Shown here: positions 8,894 to 18,983 of the stretch, one piece after another | Numbering within the stretch: the stretch's first letter is position 1 | How the letters are laid out: every line of letters begins with the position of its first letter | Translations under genes and position numbers: made by a program | Notes under the pieces: generated by a model | What the model was told of the DNA's origin: nothing | The model's input: the letters and a program-made list of their open reading frames with translations, nothing else | The model's database searches: none | NCBI GenBank assembly: GCA_903858935.1 | Contig: CAIOKO010000043.1 | Coordinates: 1 to 61,406, forward strand | DNA: 61,406 nucleotides | Reading direction: 5' to 3' | Source: an uncultured Schlesneria sp. | GTDB lineage: Bacteria; Planctomycetota; Planctomycetia; Planctomycetales; Planctomycetaceae

Positions 8894-9682
8894 GTCGGCA
8901 CCGCACGCCACGTCGTTGTTCGGACTCGTTTTGGGGGTGAATATCTGGTTGCAATCGACGACCAAACGATGGGGGATAATGGCAAATGGTCGGCTCTAAA
9001 GGACTCGAACGAGGCCCTCATTCGTTAAGTCAGCGACATGGTCGTTGAAAAATCGGAGCGATCATGAGCCGAGCAGAATGAACTTTGAACTGATGCGACA
9101 AACAGTTTGTGTAAAAACGAACGTGTAAAAGATGGCAATGATGACAACAGAGTCGTGCGGGTGGCCTCATCGAGAACCCATCACAGAAGCCTGGTCCAAA
9201 CGTTAAGAAACTACTTTCATTTGCGTAATGACAAACGACAAAATACTACTATATTGAAATGTCATTAAGCAATTGGCGTGAATGACGTGGGGGCGAAGCG
9301 GGAAGAAGCCGTGGATGCGGTGTCTTGGCGTGCGAGTCGACGAGAGAAGATTTTTAAGTTGCCGCTGGCGGTTCTCCAGGAGCTATCACTGCATGAAATT
9401 GCGAAACATTAGCGACGCTTTCAACTTCAATTTCCCCAAGAGGAGAAAGGTCGAAGAAACGATTTCTTGATCTGGCCTGCTTTCGGCAGACCGTATCACT
9501 TCCATTTTGTGACGTACTTCAGCGATTTTGAACTTTGACAAATTTGGAATCAATTTCAATCGGGTCATCCGTCGTCCAATATGAGGCGGCGGGTAATCTG
9601 TGGCGGTTCGTTGTTTCACGATGCCAGAATGAAGCGGATGGGAATGTCGGGATTCGAACTCGGGCGCGACGGAAAAATGACA

Positions 9683-9720
9683 AAAATCATATGAATTACG
9701 AGGAATAGTCGAAGTCGATC
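9683..9720 (-). repeat. dispersed 38-base repeat, copy 1
   Basis: Core on the plus strand ATGAATTACGAGGAAT followed by GTCGAAGTCG. It matches 10006-10043 at 33 of 38 positions by eye, and the inverse-orientation copy at 32370-32407 at 30 of 38. Confidence 0.6.
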
Positions 9721-10005
9721 AAACTTGTTCAAACTTTAACACGAAATTTCTCGGTGGCAGGGTGAAAGCAGAACGAAAGAGAAGAGTTTTGAACAGAAGG
9801 GCGCGAAGGTCACGAAGTGAAGAGGAGGACATATGACACGGCTCGGAATGGAACCTCGTCCGTGCGAAGATCAGGTGAGAACGGGTGACGTTGACCAAGT
9901 TGGTCAACTTTCTTGAGGACAGCGAGAATGGCTTTGTGTGATATCTTCGAAGTCTCGCGAAGTCGGGTGAACTTTTTTATGGCGAAGATATGGAAAACGA
10001 TTGTG

Positions 10006-10043
10006 AAAAGCCTATGAATTACGAGGAATGGTCGAAGTCGCGC
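10006..10043 (-). repeat. dispersed 38-base repeat, copy 2
   Basis: Same orientation as copy 1 and 323 bases away. It overlaps one unit of the roughly 30-base pair ending GGTGAACTTTT. The intervening DNA has no gene. Confidence 0.6.
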
Positions 10044-10312
10044 GAACTCAGGTGAACTTTTCGATCAATTATCGTTGAGACTCGATTTTATTATGACAAC
10101 AGAAAAAATCTTGATCAGGTGTTTCCGACGGCTTTTGCGAAGGCTGACAAATCGGTGACGAAATTCAACGACGTTTGTATAACAGGACGTGTAAGTCTCT
10201 AGGTTCTATGGATGCCGCATGAGTGGGGGGTGAAAACAAACTGTTCGCCAAAGCATTTTCCGATTAGCGAAGATGAGTGCAGATTAGTGTTCTAACCTCT
10301 TATTTCTTCGTC

Positions 10313-13300
10313 TTAATGGCCGAGGCCTTCCGGGGCAAATGTTTCGATCGGTGCTGCGGTTGGTGCTGTCGTCGCGGCGTGTTTTTGCCCGCCTAGTCGT
10401 TCGATCACGCTGTAAAATACAGGTGTCAGGAAAATTCCGAACAGTGTGACTCCGATCATTCCGGAAAAGACCGCGATGCCCAACGTCTGTCGCATTTCCG
10501 CTCCGGCGCCATGCGAAACGACCAGCGGGGCCACACCCAGAATGAAGGCCAGCGATGTCATCACGATCGGCCTCAATCGTTCTTTCGCGGCTTCCACTGC
10601 GGCATCGTATACGGACATCCCGGAATGACGCCGTTCACGTGCGGTTTCTACGATCAGGATGGCATTCTTCGCGGCAAGTCCAACAAGCACGATGAAACCG
10701 ACCTGCACAAAGATGTTGATATCCAGATGAGCCATCCACAGCCCGATCACGGCACTCAGTAAACACATTGGTACCACCAGCAGCACAGCCATCGGCATCG
10801 ACCAGCTTTCGTACTGTGCGGCCAGGACCAGGAAGACGAGAATGATCGCTCCGAGGAAGGCATACAATGCCACATCACCTTCCTGCAATTGCAGGTAGGT
10901 CAATTCGGTCCATTCGTGTTGCATTGTTCCGCTCAATTCGGAACTCGTGGCCCGCTCGACGGCAGCGATCATATCGCCAGAACTGACACCAGGGAGCGAA
11001 CCTCCGTTGATCGGTGCGGCGGGATACATGTTGTAACGAGTGATCATGATCGGTCCGCCGATGTTTTCGACCGTGGCCAATGTTCCCAAGGGAACCATTT
11101 TCCCTTCATTGTTCCGGACCTTCAGTGCCCGAATATCGTCAGCATGCATCCGGAAGTCTGCGTCGGCCTGCAGGTTGACCTGCCATGTCCGGCCGAACTG
11201 GTTAAAATCGTTCACGTAGTAACCTCCCAAATACGTCTGCAACGTCTGGAAGGCGTCGTTCAGCGGAACTCCCAATGACTTGCATTTAGTTCGATCAATA
11301 TCGATGTAAAGCTGAGGGGTATCCGATCGGAAACTGTTAAACATTCCGACGATGCCCGGCTGACGATTTCCCGTAAACGCGACCTGGTCGGCTCGATCCT
11401 GCAGTTCGAACAGCCCCTGGTCGCCTCGATCCTGGATCATCAGCTTAAATCCTCCAGCAGAACCGAGTCCATCGACGGGTGGAGCACCGAACACTGCGAC
11501 CTGAGCGTCGAGGATTTCATTGAACATGCGCTTTCTCAATTGAGCAGCGATCGCGTTCGCGCTCAACGTCGGACTGCGTCGGTGATGGAATTCATCGAGA
11601 ATGACGAACATCGATCCGAAGCTCGAACCGACGGCATTGAGGACAATCGATTGTCCGGCGATCCCGGTGGTGTGTTTGACTCCATCAGTTTCCTGTGCGA
11701 TCTTTTCCACTCGTTTCAAGACGTCAATCGACCGTTCGAGCGATGCGGAGTCGGGCAATTGCATGTTGACCAGCAGGTATCCCTTGTCCTGCGACGGAAT
11801 GAAACCGATAGGGGTTCGAGTCAGTCCCATGTAAGTCAGTGCCAGCAAGCCACCGTAAACCAGCATGACCAGTGTGCTGACTCGAAGCATGCCAGTGACG
11901 ACGCGACCATAAACACGCGTCACCCAATCGAAGCCGCGATTGAAAAGTTTAAAACAACGCGACAGAAAACGATTCGACCACTTTGCGATCAGCCAACCCA
12001 AGATGGCACCAGGGAGGAAGACCAGAAGCCAGACGCCCCAGCTGACAAGTTCTTCGTCGGCAAGATGCAACATCGGCTCGATGATCGGTTTCAGCCATGA
12101 GGCACTTGCCCAACCCAATAACCCCACGTAACCCCACCAAGGCAGGGCTTCCCGATCGTCATGTCCATGATGCCGGTTCTTAAAGATCTGGACCGCACGA
12201 GACGGTGTCATCGTCAGAGCATTGATCGCAGAAATGATCATCGACACCGAGATCGTCAGTGCAAACTGTCGATAGAACTGTCCGCTGATCCCTGGCAGCA
12301 ATGCACTCGGAAGAAAGACTGAACTGAGCACCAGCGTAATGGCGATAATTGGTCCGGTCAGTTCATTCATCGCGTTGATGGTGGCGGTTTTCGCATCACA
12401 CCCCTTTTCGAGCCAGCGTTCGATTCCTTCCAGCACAACAATCGCATCATCCACGACGATACCGATGGCTAGCACCAGGCCGAACAGCGTCAGATTGTTC
12501 AGCGTGAATCCCATTAACCACATGACGGCCATTGTGCCGATCAGGGAAACGGGAACATCGATCATCGGAAGCGTCATCGATTTCCAGTCCTGCAGGAACA
12601 ACAGAACGACGATAGCCACAAGGATGACCGCATCGCGCAGGGCTTTGAAAACTTCGTTGACCGATTCTTCGATGAAGGGAGTTGTGTCATAGACGATGGC
12701 GGAATGCATCCCGTCGAAGAAACGGGTTTCCAGCTCCGCAACTTTTTTTCTGATCCGTTTGGCGGTCTCAAGGGCGTTTGAACCCGGCATTTGATAAATC
12801 GCCATCCCGACCGAAGGTTTTCCGTCGAGCGTACATAGCGTATCCTCGTTTTTGGCACCAAGTTCCAGTCGGGCAATCTCACCGAGACGCGTCGGCTGAC
12901 CGGAGCTGCCTGTTTTGACGATAATCTGTCCGAATTCTGATGGTTCGGTCAGTCGACCAAGTGTGGTCAGGGTGTACTGAAAATCGATTCCCTTGGGAGC
13001 CGGCGGCTGGCCCACTCGACCTGCCGCCACCTGGATGTTCTGTTCTTTCAGTGCATTAACAACATCGCCTGCCGTCAGGTTCCGCGAGGCCATTTTTTCG
13101 GGGTCCAGCCAGGCTCGCATGCTGTAATCCTGCTGTCCCAGATAAGTCACATCCCCGACACCTTTGATCCGCAGCAAATCGTCGCGCATCTGAATCGTGG
13201 CATAGTTACTTAGAAACAACTGGCTGTACTTGGGCTGACCGGTCGATTCGTCCACATCCGAGTAAAGGTTAACCACCAGTAGAATGCTGGGTGATTTTTT

Positions 13301-13693
13301 CTTTGTACTGACACCTGTTGTTTTGACAACATCGGGCAATTTCGGAAGTGCAAGAGCGACTCGGTTCTGCACCAGCACCTGAGCCATATCGAGATTAGTG
13401 CCAAGCTCGAATGTCACGCTTAACTTGTAACCACCGTCATTGGTGCTTTGAGAAGACATGTACAGCATCTTTTCGACGCCGTTGACTTCCTGTTCAATGG
13501 GAGCGGCGATCGTCTCTTGCACGACTTTGGCACTGGCACCCGGATAGCTGCATGAGACTTCAACTGTGGGAGGTGTGATCTCGGGGTATTGAGCGATGGG
13601 CAGGGTAAAGTAAGCCGTGATACCGGCAAAGACGATAACCAGCGAAATCACAATCGCGAAGACAGGCCGGTCGATAAAAAAGCGGGCGAGCAT
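10313..13693 (-). CDS. RND multidrug efflux permease, AcrB/MexB (HAE1) family
   Basis: 1126-residue inner-membrane proton antiporter that would pump hydrophobic or amphiphilic compounds. The N-terminus FFIDRPVFAIVISLVIVFAG and the porter-domain start are standard for HAE1 transporters. The proton-relay aspartates are present in GIVVDDAIVV (D415, D416), and the partner lysine in VGLAAKNAILIVETA. It is about 80 residues longer than AcrB; the extra sequence sits around a hydrophobic stretch and linker near residues 500-560. The adaptor gene lies 154 bases upstream on the same strand, giving an adaptor-pump operon. No TolC-like gene is nearby, so the outer-membrane channel must be encoded elsewhere. 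Substrate cannot be inferred. Confidence 0.95.
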   Translation of the reverse strand: MLARFFIDRPVFAIVISLVIVFAGITAYFTLPIAQYPEITPPTVEVSCSYPGASAKVVQETIAAPIEQEVNGVEKMLYMSSQSTNDGGYKLSVTFELGTNLDMAQVLVQNRVALALPKLPDVVKTTGVSTKKKSPSILLVVNLYSDVDESTGQPKYSQLFLSNYATIQMRDDLLRIKGVGDVTYLGQQDYSMRAWLDPEKMASRNLTAGDVVNALKEQNIQVAAGRVGQPPAPKGIDFQYTLTTLGRLTEPSEFGQIIVKTGSSGQPTRLGEIARLELGAKNEDTLCTLDGKPSVGMAIYQMPGSNALETAKRIRKKVAELETRFFDGMHSAIVYDTTPFIEESVNEVFKALRDAVILVAIVVLLFLQDWKSMTLPMIDVPVSLIGTMAVMWLMGFTLNNLTLFGLVLAIGIVVDDAIVVLEGIERWLEKGCDAKTATINAMNELTGPIIAITLVLSSVFLPSALLPGISGQFYRQFALTISVSMIISAINALTMTPSRAVQIFKNRHHGHDDREALPWWGYVGLLGWASASWLKPIIEPMLHLADEELVSWGVWLLVFLPGAILGWLIAKWSNRFLSRCFKLFNRGFDWVTRVYGRVVTGMLRVSTLVMLVYGGLLALTYMGLTRTPIGFIPSQDKGYLLVNMQLPDSASLERSIDVLKRVEKIAQETDGVKHTTGIAGQSIVLNAVGSSFGSMFVILDEFHHRRSPTLSANAIAAQLRKRMFNEILDAQVAVFGAPPVDGLGSAGGFKLMIQDRGDQGLFELQDRADQVAFTGNRQPGIVGMFNSFRSDTPQLYIDIDRTKCKSLGVPLNDAFQTLQTYLGGYYVNDFNQFGRTWQVNLQADADFRMHADDIRALKVRNNEGKMVPLGTLATVENIGGPIMITRYNMYPAAPINGGSLPGVSSGDMIAAVERATSSELSGTMQHEWTELTYLQLQEGDVALYAFLGAIILVFLVLAAQYESWSMPMAVLLVVPMCLLSAVIGLWMAHLDINIFVQVGFIVLVGLAAKNAILIVETARERRHSGMSVYDAAVEAAKERLRPIVMTSLAFILGVAPLVVSHGAGAEMRQTLGIAVFSGMIGVTLFGIFLTPVFYSVIERLGGQKHAATTAPTAAPIETFAPEGLGH

Positions 13694-13847
13694 TCAAGAA
13701 CCCCTGGCGGTGGATAAGCGGTTTAACGATCGGCCAATACGCGATTTTGTTTCGTTGACTTTGCTGAGGCTTCCAGCCGCAGCGATCTGTTCTTGTTCTG
13801 ATTGCCGTTTATCTGTAGTCCGGCAACCGATGTGTTCGTTTTCTAAG

Positions 13848-15032
13848 TTAATGCGGCTTCTTCGCAGTGGGTTCTGATTGACCGACAGCCGCCTTTTCCG
13901 TCTCGATTCGAACTTCAATGCCAGGCCGAATGCGTTGTTGGCCTTTGACCACGACGCTGTCACCCCGCTTGAGACCGGTTTCGATCACTCGCATTGAGCC
14001 GTCGAGGCGACCAACGGTGACATTCCGTCGATCGATCTTTTTTTCGGGAGTGACTACGTACACATAACGTTGTCCCTGCTGCTGACCCAACGCCTGTTCA
14101 GGAACCAGTAATCGGGGACGCGCCGGCCCCATCTGAAACTGAATCCGTACGAACAGCCCTGGGGTCAGCACGCGATCTGCGTTGTCGAAACGTCCTCGAA
14201 TCTGCATTGTCCCGGTACCGGAATCAACACGATTGTCGACCACGTCAATTGTCCCGGCATGGGGAAAACCATTCTCGTTTGCCAAGCCGAGGTAGATAGG
14301 GACGTCATCGCGTTCACGAGCCGATTCCATCTTTTTTTCCCGGATTCGCTTCTGGATATCCAGCAGCATCCGCTCGTCGACGTCAAAATATGCGTATATC
14401 GGATCGATCGAAACAATTGTTGTTAAGGCCGTGGTATCAGCATTGACCAGATTTCCGATGGTGATCATTTCACGGCTGGTCCGTCCCGCCACGGGGGCCG
14501 ATACGTGGGTAAAGTCTTGATTGAGTTTCGCCTGAGCGACGTTCGCTTGCGACGATTGAATCGAGGCTTCAGCATGCGCAAGATCGGCAACGGCTTTATC
14601 ATAATCCGACTGTGTACTGACTTTTTTGTCGTGCAGATCTTGTGCACGAGCCATGTCAGCCCTGGCTTGTTTTAAAGTCGCCTCGGACGTCGCCAGAATT
14701 CCCAGGTTTTGGTCCAGTATGGCGTCGTAGGGCCGCGAATCGATCTCGAACAACGGCGCACCAGCCTCGACTTCACTACCTGGCTTGTAAAGGATTTTAT
14801 TGAGATAGCCACTGACTCGTGCTCGGATTTCAACCGATTCGACCGCATCTGTCCGCCCGGTGAATTCAGCGAAATCAGCCAGTTCCTTTTCCGCCGGCTC
14901 CGTCACAATGACAGCGACAGGCTCACTTGCGACGGGGCCTGACTTCTTCGGTGTGCCGCAGCCAGCAAGTGAAACGATGGAACAGAAAAAGAAAATCGAT
15001 AAGGTTCGAAATGAAGGGGGACAGATAAACAT
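13848..15032 (-). CDS. RND efflux adaptor (membrane fusion) lipoprotein, AcrA/MexA-like
   Basis: 394-residue periplasmic adaptor. The signal peptide ends in the lipobox LAGC with lipidated C25. Next come the lipoyl/barrel-sandwich half motif (SVEIRARVSGYLNKILYKPG), a helical hairpin (about 105-175, rich in Ala, Gln and Asp), the second lipoyl half (LNQDFTHVSAPVAGRTS) and a C-terminal beta barrel. This is the usual order for adaptors of HAE1 pumps. It precedes the permease gene on the same strand. The 154-base gap between them carries a GGCTTCCAGCCGC motif (about 13766-13778) that recurs at 32038-32050. Confidence 0.94.
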   Translation of the reverse strand: MFICPPSFRTLSIFFFCSIVSLAGCGTPKKSGPVASEPVAVIVTEPAEKELADFAEFTGRTDAVESVEIRARVSGYLNKILYKPGSEVEAGAPLFEIDSRPYDAILDQNLGILATSEATLKQARADMARAQDLHDKKVSTQSDYDKAVADLAHAEASIQSSQANVAQAKLNQDFTHVSAPVAGRTSREMITIGNLVNADTTALTTIVSIDPIYAYFDVDERMLLDIQKRIREKKMESARERDDVPIYLGLANENGFPHAGTIDVVDNRVDSGTGTMQIRGRFDNADRVLTPGLFVRIQFQMGPARPRLLVPEQALGQQQGQRYVYVVTPEKKIDRRNVTVGRLDGSMRVIETGLKRGDSVVVKGQQRIRPGIEVRIETEKAAVGQSEPTAKKPH

Positions 15033-15191
15033 AATTCACCCGAAACGAGATTCTGGAATGATTCTGAGCAGTTAATGCGTGTTCAGGCATCAGCGTGGTC
15101 ATCAGGTCGACCAATGCAAACCCCGGCGATCCCCGATCTTGACCGAAAGGTCATCCAAATTCTAGGAGAAGGATTATGCTTTTCCCATCAA

Positions 15192-15848
15192 TCAGACGGG
15201 ATATTTACTCGCATCCATCGTGGCGTTGTTTTTGACATCGATCAACCGCCAGCAGTACCACGATGCAATACTCGAAAACGGCTTCCACGGAGCGGCAATC
15301 GCGTGGCTCTGCTGTCTGGTTGGTAATTCCTCAAGTCCATAAAGTTCTTTGATCGAAGAACGGACAATCAAGTCATCGTGCGGGAATACATCAAGGCGGC
15401 CAAGCGAAAAGATCAGAAACATTTGAGCTGTCCAGCGCCCGATCCCCTTGACCTGGACCAGGTGCTCGATCACATCTTCGTCTGCGAGTCGTCCAATCCG
15501 ATCCAACTGCAATCGAGCATCAAGTACCCGTGCGGACAGATCTTTCAAATAGGTCACCTTTTGACGGGATAAGCCAACTGACCTGAGTTCGTCGTCGCTA
15601 CGCTGGTGAATCGCCTGGGCAGAAATTGGGAGTGGATCAAGCAATTGATCAAGCCTTAAGCGAATCGACCTTGCCGCTTTCGTCGAAATCTGTTGCGAGA
15701 GGATTGAACGGACCAGCATCCCAAACCGGTTCCGATCCAGTTTAAGAGTAAATGGCCCTGCCCGATCGATCAGGTTTCCCATCACGGGATCGACGGACTT
15801 CAGGTGCTGAATTGCAGCGTCAATGTTTTCGGATGAAATCGACATCAA
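15192..15848 (-). CDS. DNA-3-methyladenine glycosylase II (AlkA-like)
   Basis: 218-residue HhH-GPD base-excision glycosylase that removes alkylated purines from DNA. The helix-hairpin-helix lies at 129-150 (VKGIGRWTAQMFL), followed by LDVFPHDDL in which D159 is the expected catalytic aspartate. The segment WKPFSSIASWYCWRL matches the family's C-terminal helix. The length fits the short AlkA group without E. coli AlkA's N-terminal domain. It stands alone between the efflux genes and a divergent membrane-protein gene. The start is MM; the second ATG would remove one residue. Confidence 0.92.
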   Translation of the reverse strand: MMSISSENIDAAIQHLKSVDPVMGNLIDRAGPFTLKLDRNRFGMLVRSILSQQISTKAARSIRLRLDQLLDPLPISAQAIHQRSDDELRSVGLSRQKVTYLKDLSARVLDARLQLDRIGRLADEDVIEHLVQVKGIGRWTAQMFLIFSLGRLDVFPHDDLIVRSSIKELYGLEELPTRQQSHAIAAPWKPFSSIASWYCWRLIDVKNNATMDASKYPV

Positions 15849-16025
15849 TCGGACTTTGTAATAGGACGCAACGATTTACACACAGCGTCATGCGCACAAG
15901 TGATGTGAAAGTGTAACAGAGGAACCATAAAAGTTGACCGTCCCTGCGGTCTTGTGAAGTCTCTGATCGTCTTAAATGAATGCAAGTGGATCGACCATCG
16001 GAGATGCAGCAATTACCATAGTGAA

Positions 16026-18134
16026 ATGAGTCCTGTACCATCAAATTCGAAGTCAATCCGATTGCTGGGAACCTTCGCGCTCGTTGCGTTTGGTGTTCTG
16101 TTGGCATCGACGTGCATTCAGACATGGCTGTCATCTCGCCTTTTGGCTTCGAATTTCATCAGCCCCACGACCTGGTTCGCATTGGCCGGTTCGGAGGCTC
16201 AGTCGAAAATGACGAACTCTGACCCGGATCTGATTAATCTTCCCATTTGGCTGATTGCTGTTCCTTGCGCCATCATTGCCGCAGTCACGTGGCTCGCCGG
16301 AACAATCTGGCTGGTGATGAGACGAAAGGTGATGTGGAGCGATGCTCTTATCCAATGGGGTTGGTACGGCTGGGTCTGGTGGTGCCTCGTGGATTTTTGG
16401 GAATGGCTTTGGATTGCCGCTGGAACATTTGGCTTTACGGACGTAGTCGGATTGATCTCAGTGACACCTCAATTCTGGTTGGCGGGTTGCCTGGCCGGCT
16501 GGATGACAACCTGGCTGACACTTGACGCGAACGCCAGGTCAATTCAAGGGGCAGACGCCAAGACGGTTTATTCGAGATGGCTCTGGTTAGCCTGCGGATT
16601 GTATATCGTAGTTTTTACAACGATGAATTGGAGGCTGTACTTTAATCTGCTAGTCCCTCATGGTGATTCGGTCATGTATGAAGAACACCTGTGGAATATT
16701 TTGCATGGAAAGGGGTTTCGAAGTTATCTCGACCGTGGGCTATTCCTCGGCGAGCATATTCAGTTCGTGCATCTCTTTCTCCTGCCGCTTTATGTGTTTT
16801 GGCCGTCTCATTTGCTTCTTGAAGCCTCAAGTTCCACAGCCCTTGCTCTGGGAGCATTTCCGGTTTACTGGATGACTTGCCGGCATACGGGATCGGATCG
16901 AACGGCATTGGCTGTGGCGATTGCTTATCTTCTCTATTTTCCGATGCAGTTTCTCGACATCGAAATTGATCTAAAGACATTCCGGCCCGAGTCATTCGGA
17001 ATACCTCTGTTGCTCATGACATTAGACCAACTTGATCGAAAGAATCTTATAGGGACGCTAGTTGGAATGAGCCTCTGTTTGACGGTGAAAGAGGACTATA
17101 CGCTGATCTTCGGACCACTTGGAATTTGGATTGCATTTCGGCATTTGACGGAGTCAGATTCGCAAAACTCGACACTCCATTCGGACAACCCAAAACCAAA
17201 GTCCCAGGTACTTGCCGGAACCTTGCTGAGTTTGTTCAGTGTCGGCTACTTGTGGCTTGCGACGCGAGTCATCATGCCATGGTTTCGATCTGGGGACGAA
17301 GTCCATTATGCGAGTTATTTTTCCCGGTTCGGGAAGACGCCGGAAGAGATTCTTCATACCTGGTTGACCCGACCGCTTTCGGTAATAGAAGTCCTTGCGA
17401 CGACAGAAACCGCGTTATATGCGATCGCACTTTTGGCTCCTTTGGCGTTCTTGCCCCTCTTCGCACCGGCTCGACTCGCCGTTGGGTTACCGTTATTTGC
17501 GATTTTGTGCATGAATGAGCTGGAGGGTTCGCGTACGCCACAGCATCAGTTTCACGCGCCGCTTGTCGCGGTCATTTTCTGGTCGCTTGCCGCAGCCTTA
17601 CCGCAGGCTTCTATGGTGGGTCACGTCCTTGCTCAACGTTTGGCACGGAAACTCCCGATTAAAATAAACAATGGATCAATTGTCTTGGGGCGGCTGGTTT
17701 TAACTAGTGCACTCGCAACCGGTCTATTTTTCAGCCTCGGTCCGCTCGGAACGCCGTTTTGGGATGCAGGGTCGAGCTGGCATTGGCGACGGCTTTATGG
17801 CCGGACACACCGTTCAGAAATGTTTGCACGTATCGAGCGCTTGATCCCAGACGCCGCCCGGGTCGCTTCGACCGACTTCGTCCATCCGCGATACACTCAT
17901 CACGAGCGTTCGTACGATTACAGCGAATACTGGCGGAAAATTGCCGGTGACGGAAATCGGGTTCCGGATGATACCGAATATATCGTGATCGACACCGATC
18001 ATAAGTACTCGAAGATCAAACAGCCAATGGACGTTCCCGAACTGAAAGTTCACTCTGACCGCTGGGAGTTATTGCCAGACCAGACCGAAGGTACTTTCAT
18101 CGTAATCAAGCGGAAGAAAAGGGATGCCGGATGA
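16026..18134 (+). CDS. DUF2079 multi-pass membrane protein
   Basis: About 702 residues from ATG 16026; a GTG at 15954 would add 24 residues that do not look membrane-associated. There are about 12-14 hydrophobic segments, starting with LLGTFALVAFGVLLAS. Mid-protein features include GDSVMYEEHLWNILHGKGF, a loop of the type that carries acidic residues in GT-C glycosyltransferases, and DIEIDLKTFRPESFGIPLLL, characteristic of DUF2079 proteins. A C-terminal soluble domain (about 600-702) contains ARVASTDFVHPRYTHHERSY. DUF2079 is predicted to be GT-C-like, but no reaction is established and I infer none. The stop overlaps the mfnB start by four bases, so the two genes are cotranscribed. Confidence 0.82.
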   Translation: MSPVPSNSKSIRLLGTFALVAFGVLLASTCIQTWLSSRLLASNFISPTTWFALAGSEAQSKMTNSDPDLINLPIWLIAVPCAIIAAVTWLAGTIWLVMRRKVMWSDALIQWGWYGWVWWCLVDFWEWLWIAAGTFGFTDVVGLISVTPQFWLAGCLAGWMTTWLTLDANARSIQGADAKTVYSRWLWLACGLYIVVFTTMNWRLYFNLLVPHGDSVMYEEHLWNILHGKGFRSYLDRGLFLGEHIQFVHLFLLPLYVFWPSHLLLEASSSTALALGAFPVYWMTCRHTGSDRTALAVAIAYLLYFPMQFLDIEIDLKTFRPESFGIPLLLMTLDQLDRKNLIGTLVGMSLCLTVKEDYTLIFGPLGIWIAFRHLTESDSQNSTLHSDNPKPKSQVLAGTLLSLFSVGYLWLATRVIMPWFRSGDEVHYASYFSRFGKTPEEILHTWLTRPLSVIEVLATTETALYAIALLAPLAFLPLFAPARLAVGLPLFAILCMNELEGSRTPQHQFHAPLVAVIFWSLAAALPQASMVGHVLAQRLARKLPIKINNGSIVLGRLVLTSALATGLFFSLGPLGTPFWDAGSSWHWRRLYGRTHRSEMFARIERLIPDAARVASTDFVHPRYTHHERSYDYSEYWRKIAGDGNRVPDDTEYIVIDTDHKYSKIKQPMDVPELKVHSDRWELLPDQTEGTFIVIKRKKRDAG

Positions 18135-18967
18135 CGGGTGAATTGAGTGCGAAGCGGAAAAATAAACAGCGTCGAACCGCCGATTCAATGACGATTGCCT
18201 GCCGTTTCACGGAATGTCCAAGACTGCTCGTCAGCGTTCGTTCGCGAGTCGAAGCGGAATGCGCAATTAATGCGGGTGCCGAAATCCTGGATGTGAAAGA
18301 GCCGTCTCTTGGATCACTCGGAATGGCGAGTATCGACGATATTACGGAAATTGCCCGAGCGGTCGAAGATGTCTCTGGCAAGATTCCTCTGAGTGTGGCT
18401 TTGGGAGAAATCTCAGACTGGTGCCAGTCGTCCAACTTTCCCGAATTGCCTCACGGCATCACATACGCCAAGCTTGGCATGAGTGGATGTGTCACTCAGA
18501 AGAACTGGCAAGCGGAATGGATGAGAGTACGTTGTGGTTTCCAGCATCGATCGTTATCGAAGCTTAGATGGGTGGCAGTCGCATACGCCGACGTCAATAG
18601 AGCCAGGTCTCCAGGCATTTATGATGTTCTCGCCGCAGCAGCCGACACGGATTGTGCCGGTCTGCTGATTGACACGTTTGCTAAAGACGGACGCAGATTA
18701 AACGACGAAATCGATGAAACGTCGCTGATTGAAATTGCGGAGGCTTGTCACAAGGCAGGTTTGTTTCTAGCTCTCGCCGGTCGTCTGAACTATGAGTCGC
18801 TGCCATTGTTAGTAAACGCGAACGCCGACGTTCTTGGTATTCGCTCAGCCGCATGTCAAGACACTGATCGAACGTCGAAAATCGACCCAGCCCGGATTGC
18901 TGAATTCAAAAATGAAATGCGACGTTGTTTACAGGCAAAAAGGATCGAAAGTGATTTGACGGTCTGA
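18131..18967 (+). CDS. mfnB: (5-formylfuran-3-yl)methyl phosphate synthase (MfnB, DUF556)
   Basis: 278-residue TIM-barrel protein. MfnB condenses two glyceraldehyde-3-phosphate molecules into the furan precursor of methanofuran. D54 and K56 (LDVKEPSLGSLG), K114 (YAKLGMSG) and K185 (LIDTFAKDGR) have nearly the spacing of the reported catalytic residues of the Methanocaldococcus jannaschii enzyme (D25, K27, K85, K155). The start at 18131 overlaps the DUF2079 gene as ATGA; an ATG at 18188 would remove an unconserved 19-residue basic leader. In bacteria this enzyme goes with the tetrahydromethanopterin/methanofuran C1 pathway, and formyltransferase/hydrolase subunits lie at 56-60 kb of this window. 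Confidence 0.9.
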   Translation: MTGELSAKRKNKQRRTADSMTIACRFTECPRLLVSVRSRVEAECAINAGAEILDVKEPSLGSLGMASIDDITEIARAVEDVSGKIPLSVALGEISDWCQSSNFPELPHGITYAKLGMSGCVTQKNWQAEWMRVRCGFQHRSLSKLRWVAVAYADVNRARSPGIYDVLAAAADTDCAGLLIDTFAKDGRRLNDEIDETSLIEIAEACHKAGLFLALAGRLNYESLPLLVNANADVLGIRSAACQDTDRTSKIDPARIAEFKNEMRRCLQAKRIESDLTV

Positions 18968-18983
18968 GGAGTTGGGCCGACTC

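Larger units (their letters stand above)
8894..10312. other. 1.4-kb gene-free spacer with short repeats
   Basis: No frame here looks coding on either strand. The spacer separates the 5' end of the ternary operon from the 3' end of the RND permease gene, so the operon promoter should lie in its left part, reading leftwards. It holds two copies of a dispersed 38-base repeat (9683-9720 and 10006-10043) and a second imperfect pair of about 30 bases (9947-9976 and 10032-10061, core GGTGAACTTTT). Confidence 0.6.

Noticed and set aside
9282-9619. short open frames on both strands near 9.3-9.6 kb
   Set aside because: They overlap each other, lack start signals and show no protein-like pattern.
9640-9672. 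tRNA-like T-arm on the minus strand (GAGTTCGAATCCCGAC)
   Set aside because: The stem has mismatches and no acceptor, D- or anticodon arm can be found upstream, so it is not a tRNA; at most a remnant.
11540-12100. 186-codon plus-strand frame
   Set aside because: Antisense shadow of the RND permease gene; the permease frame carries all family motifs.
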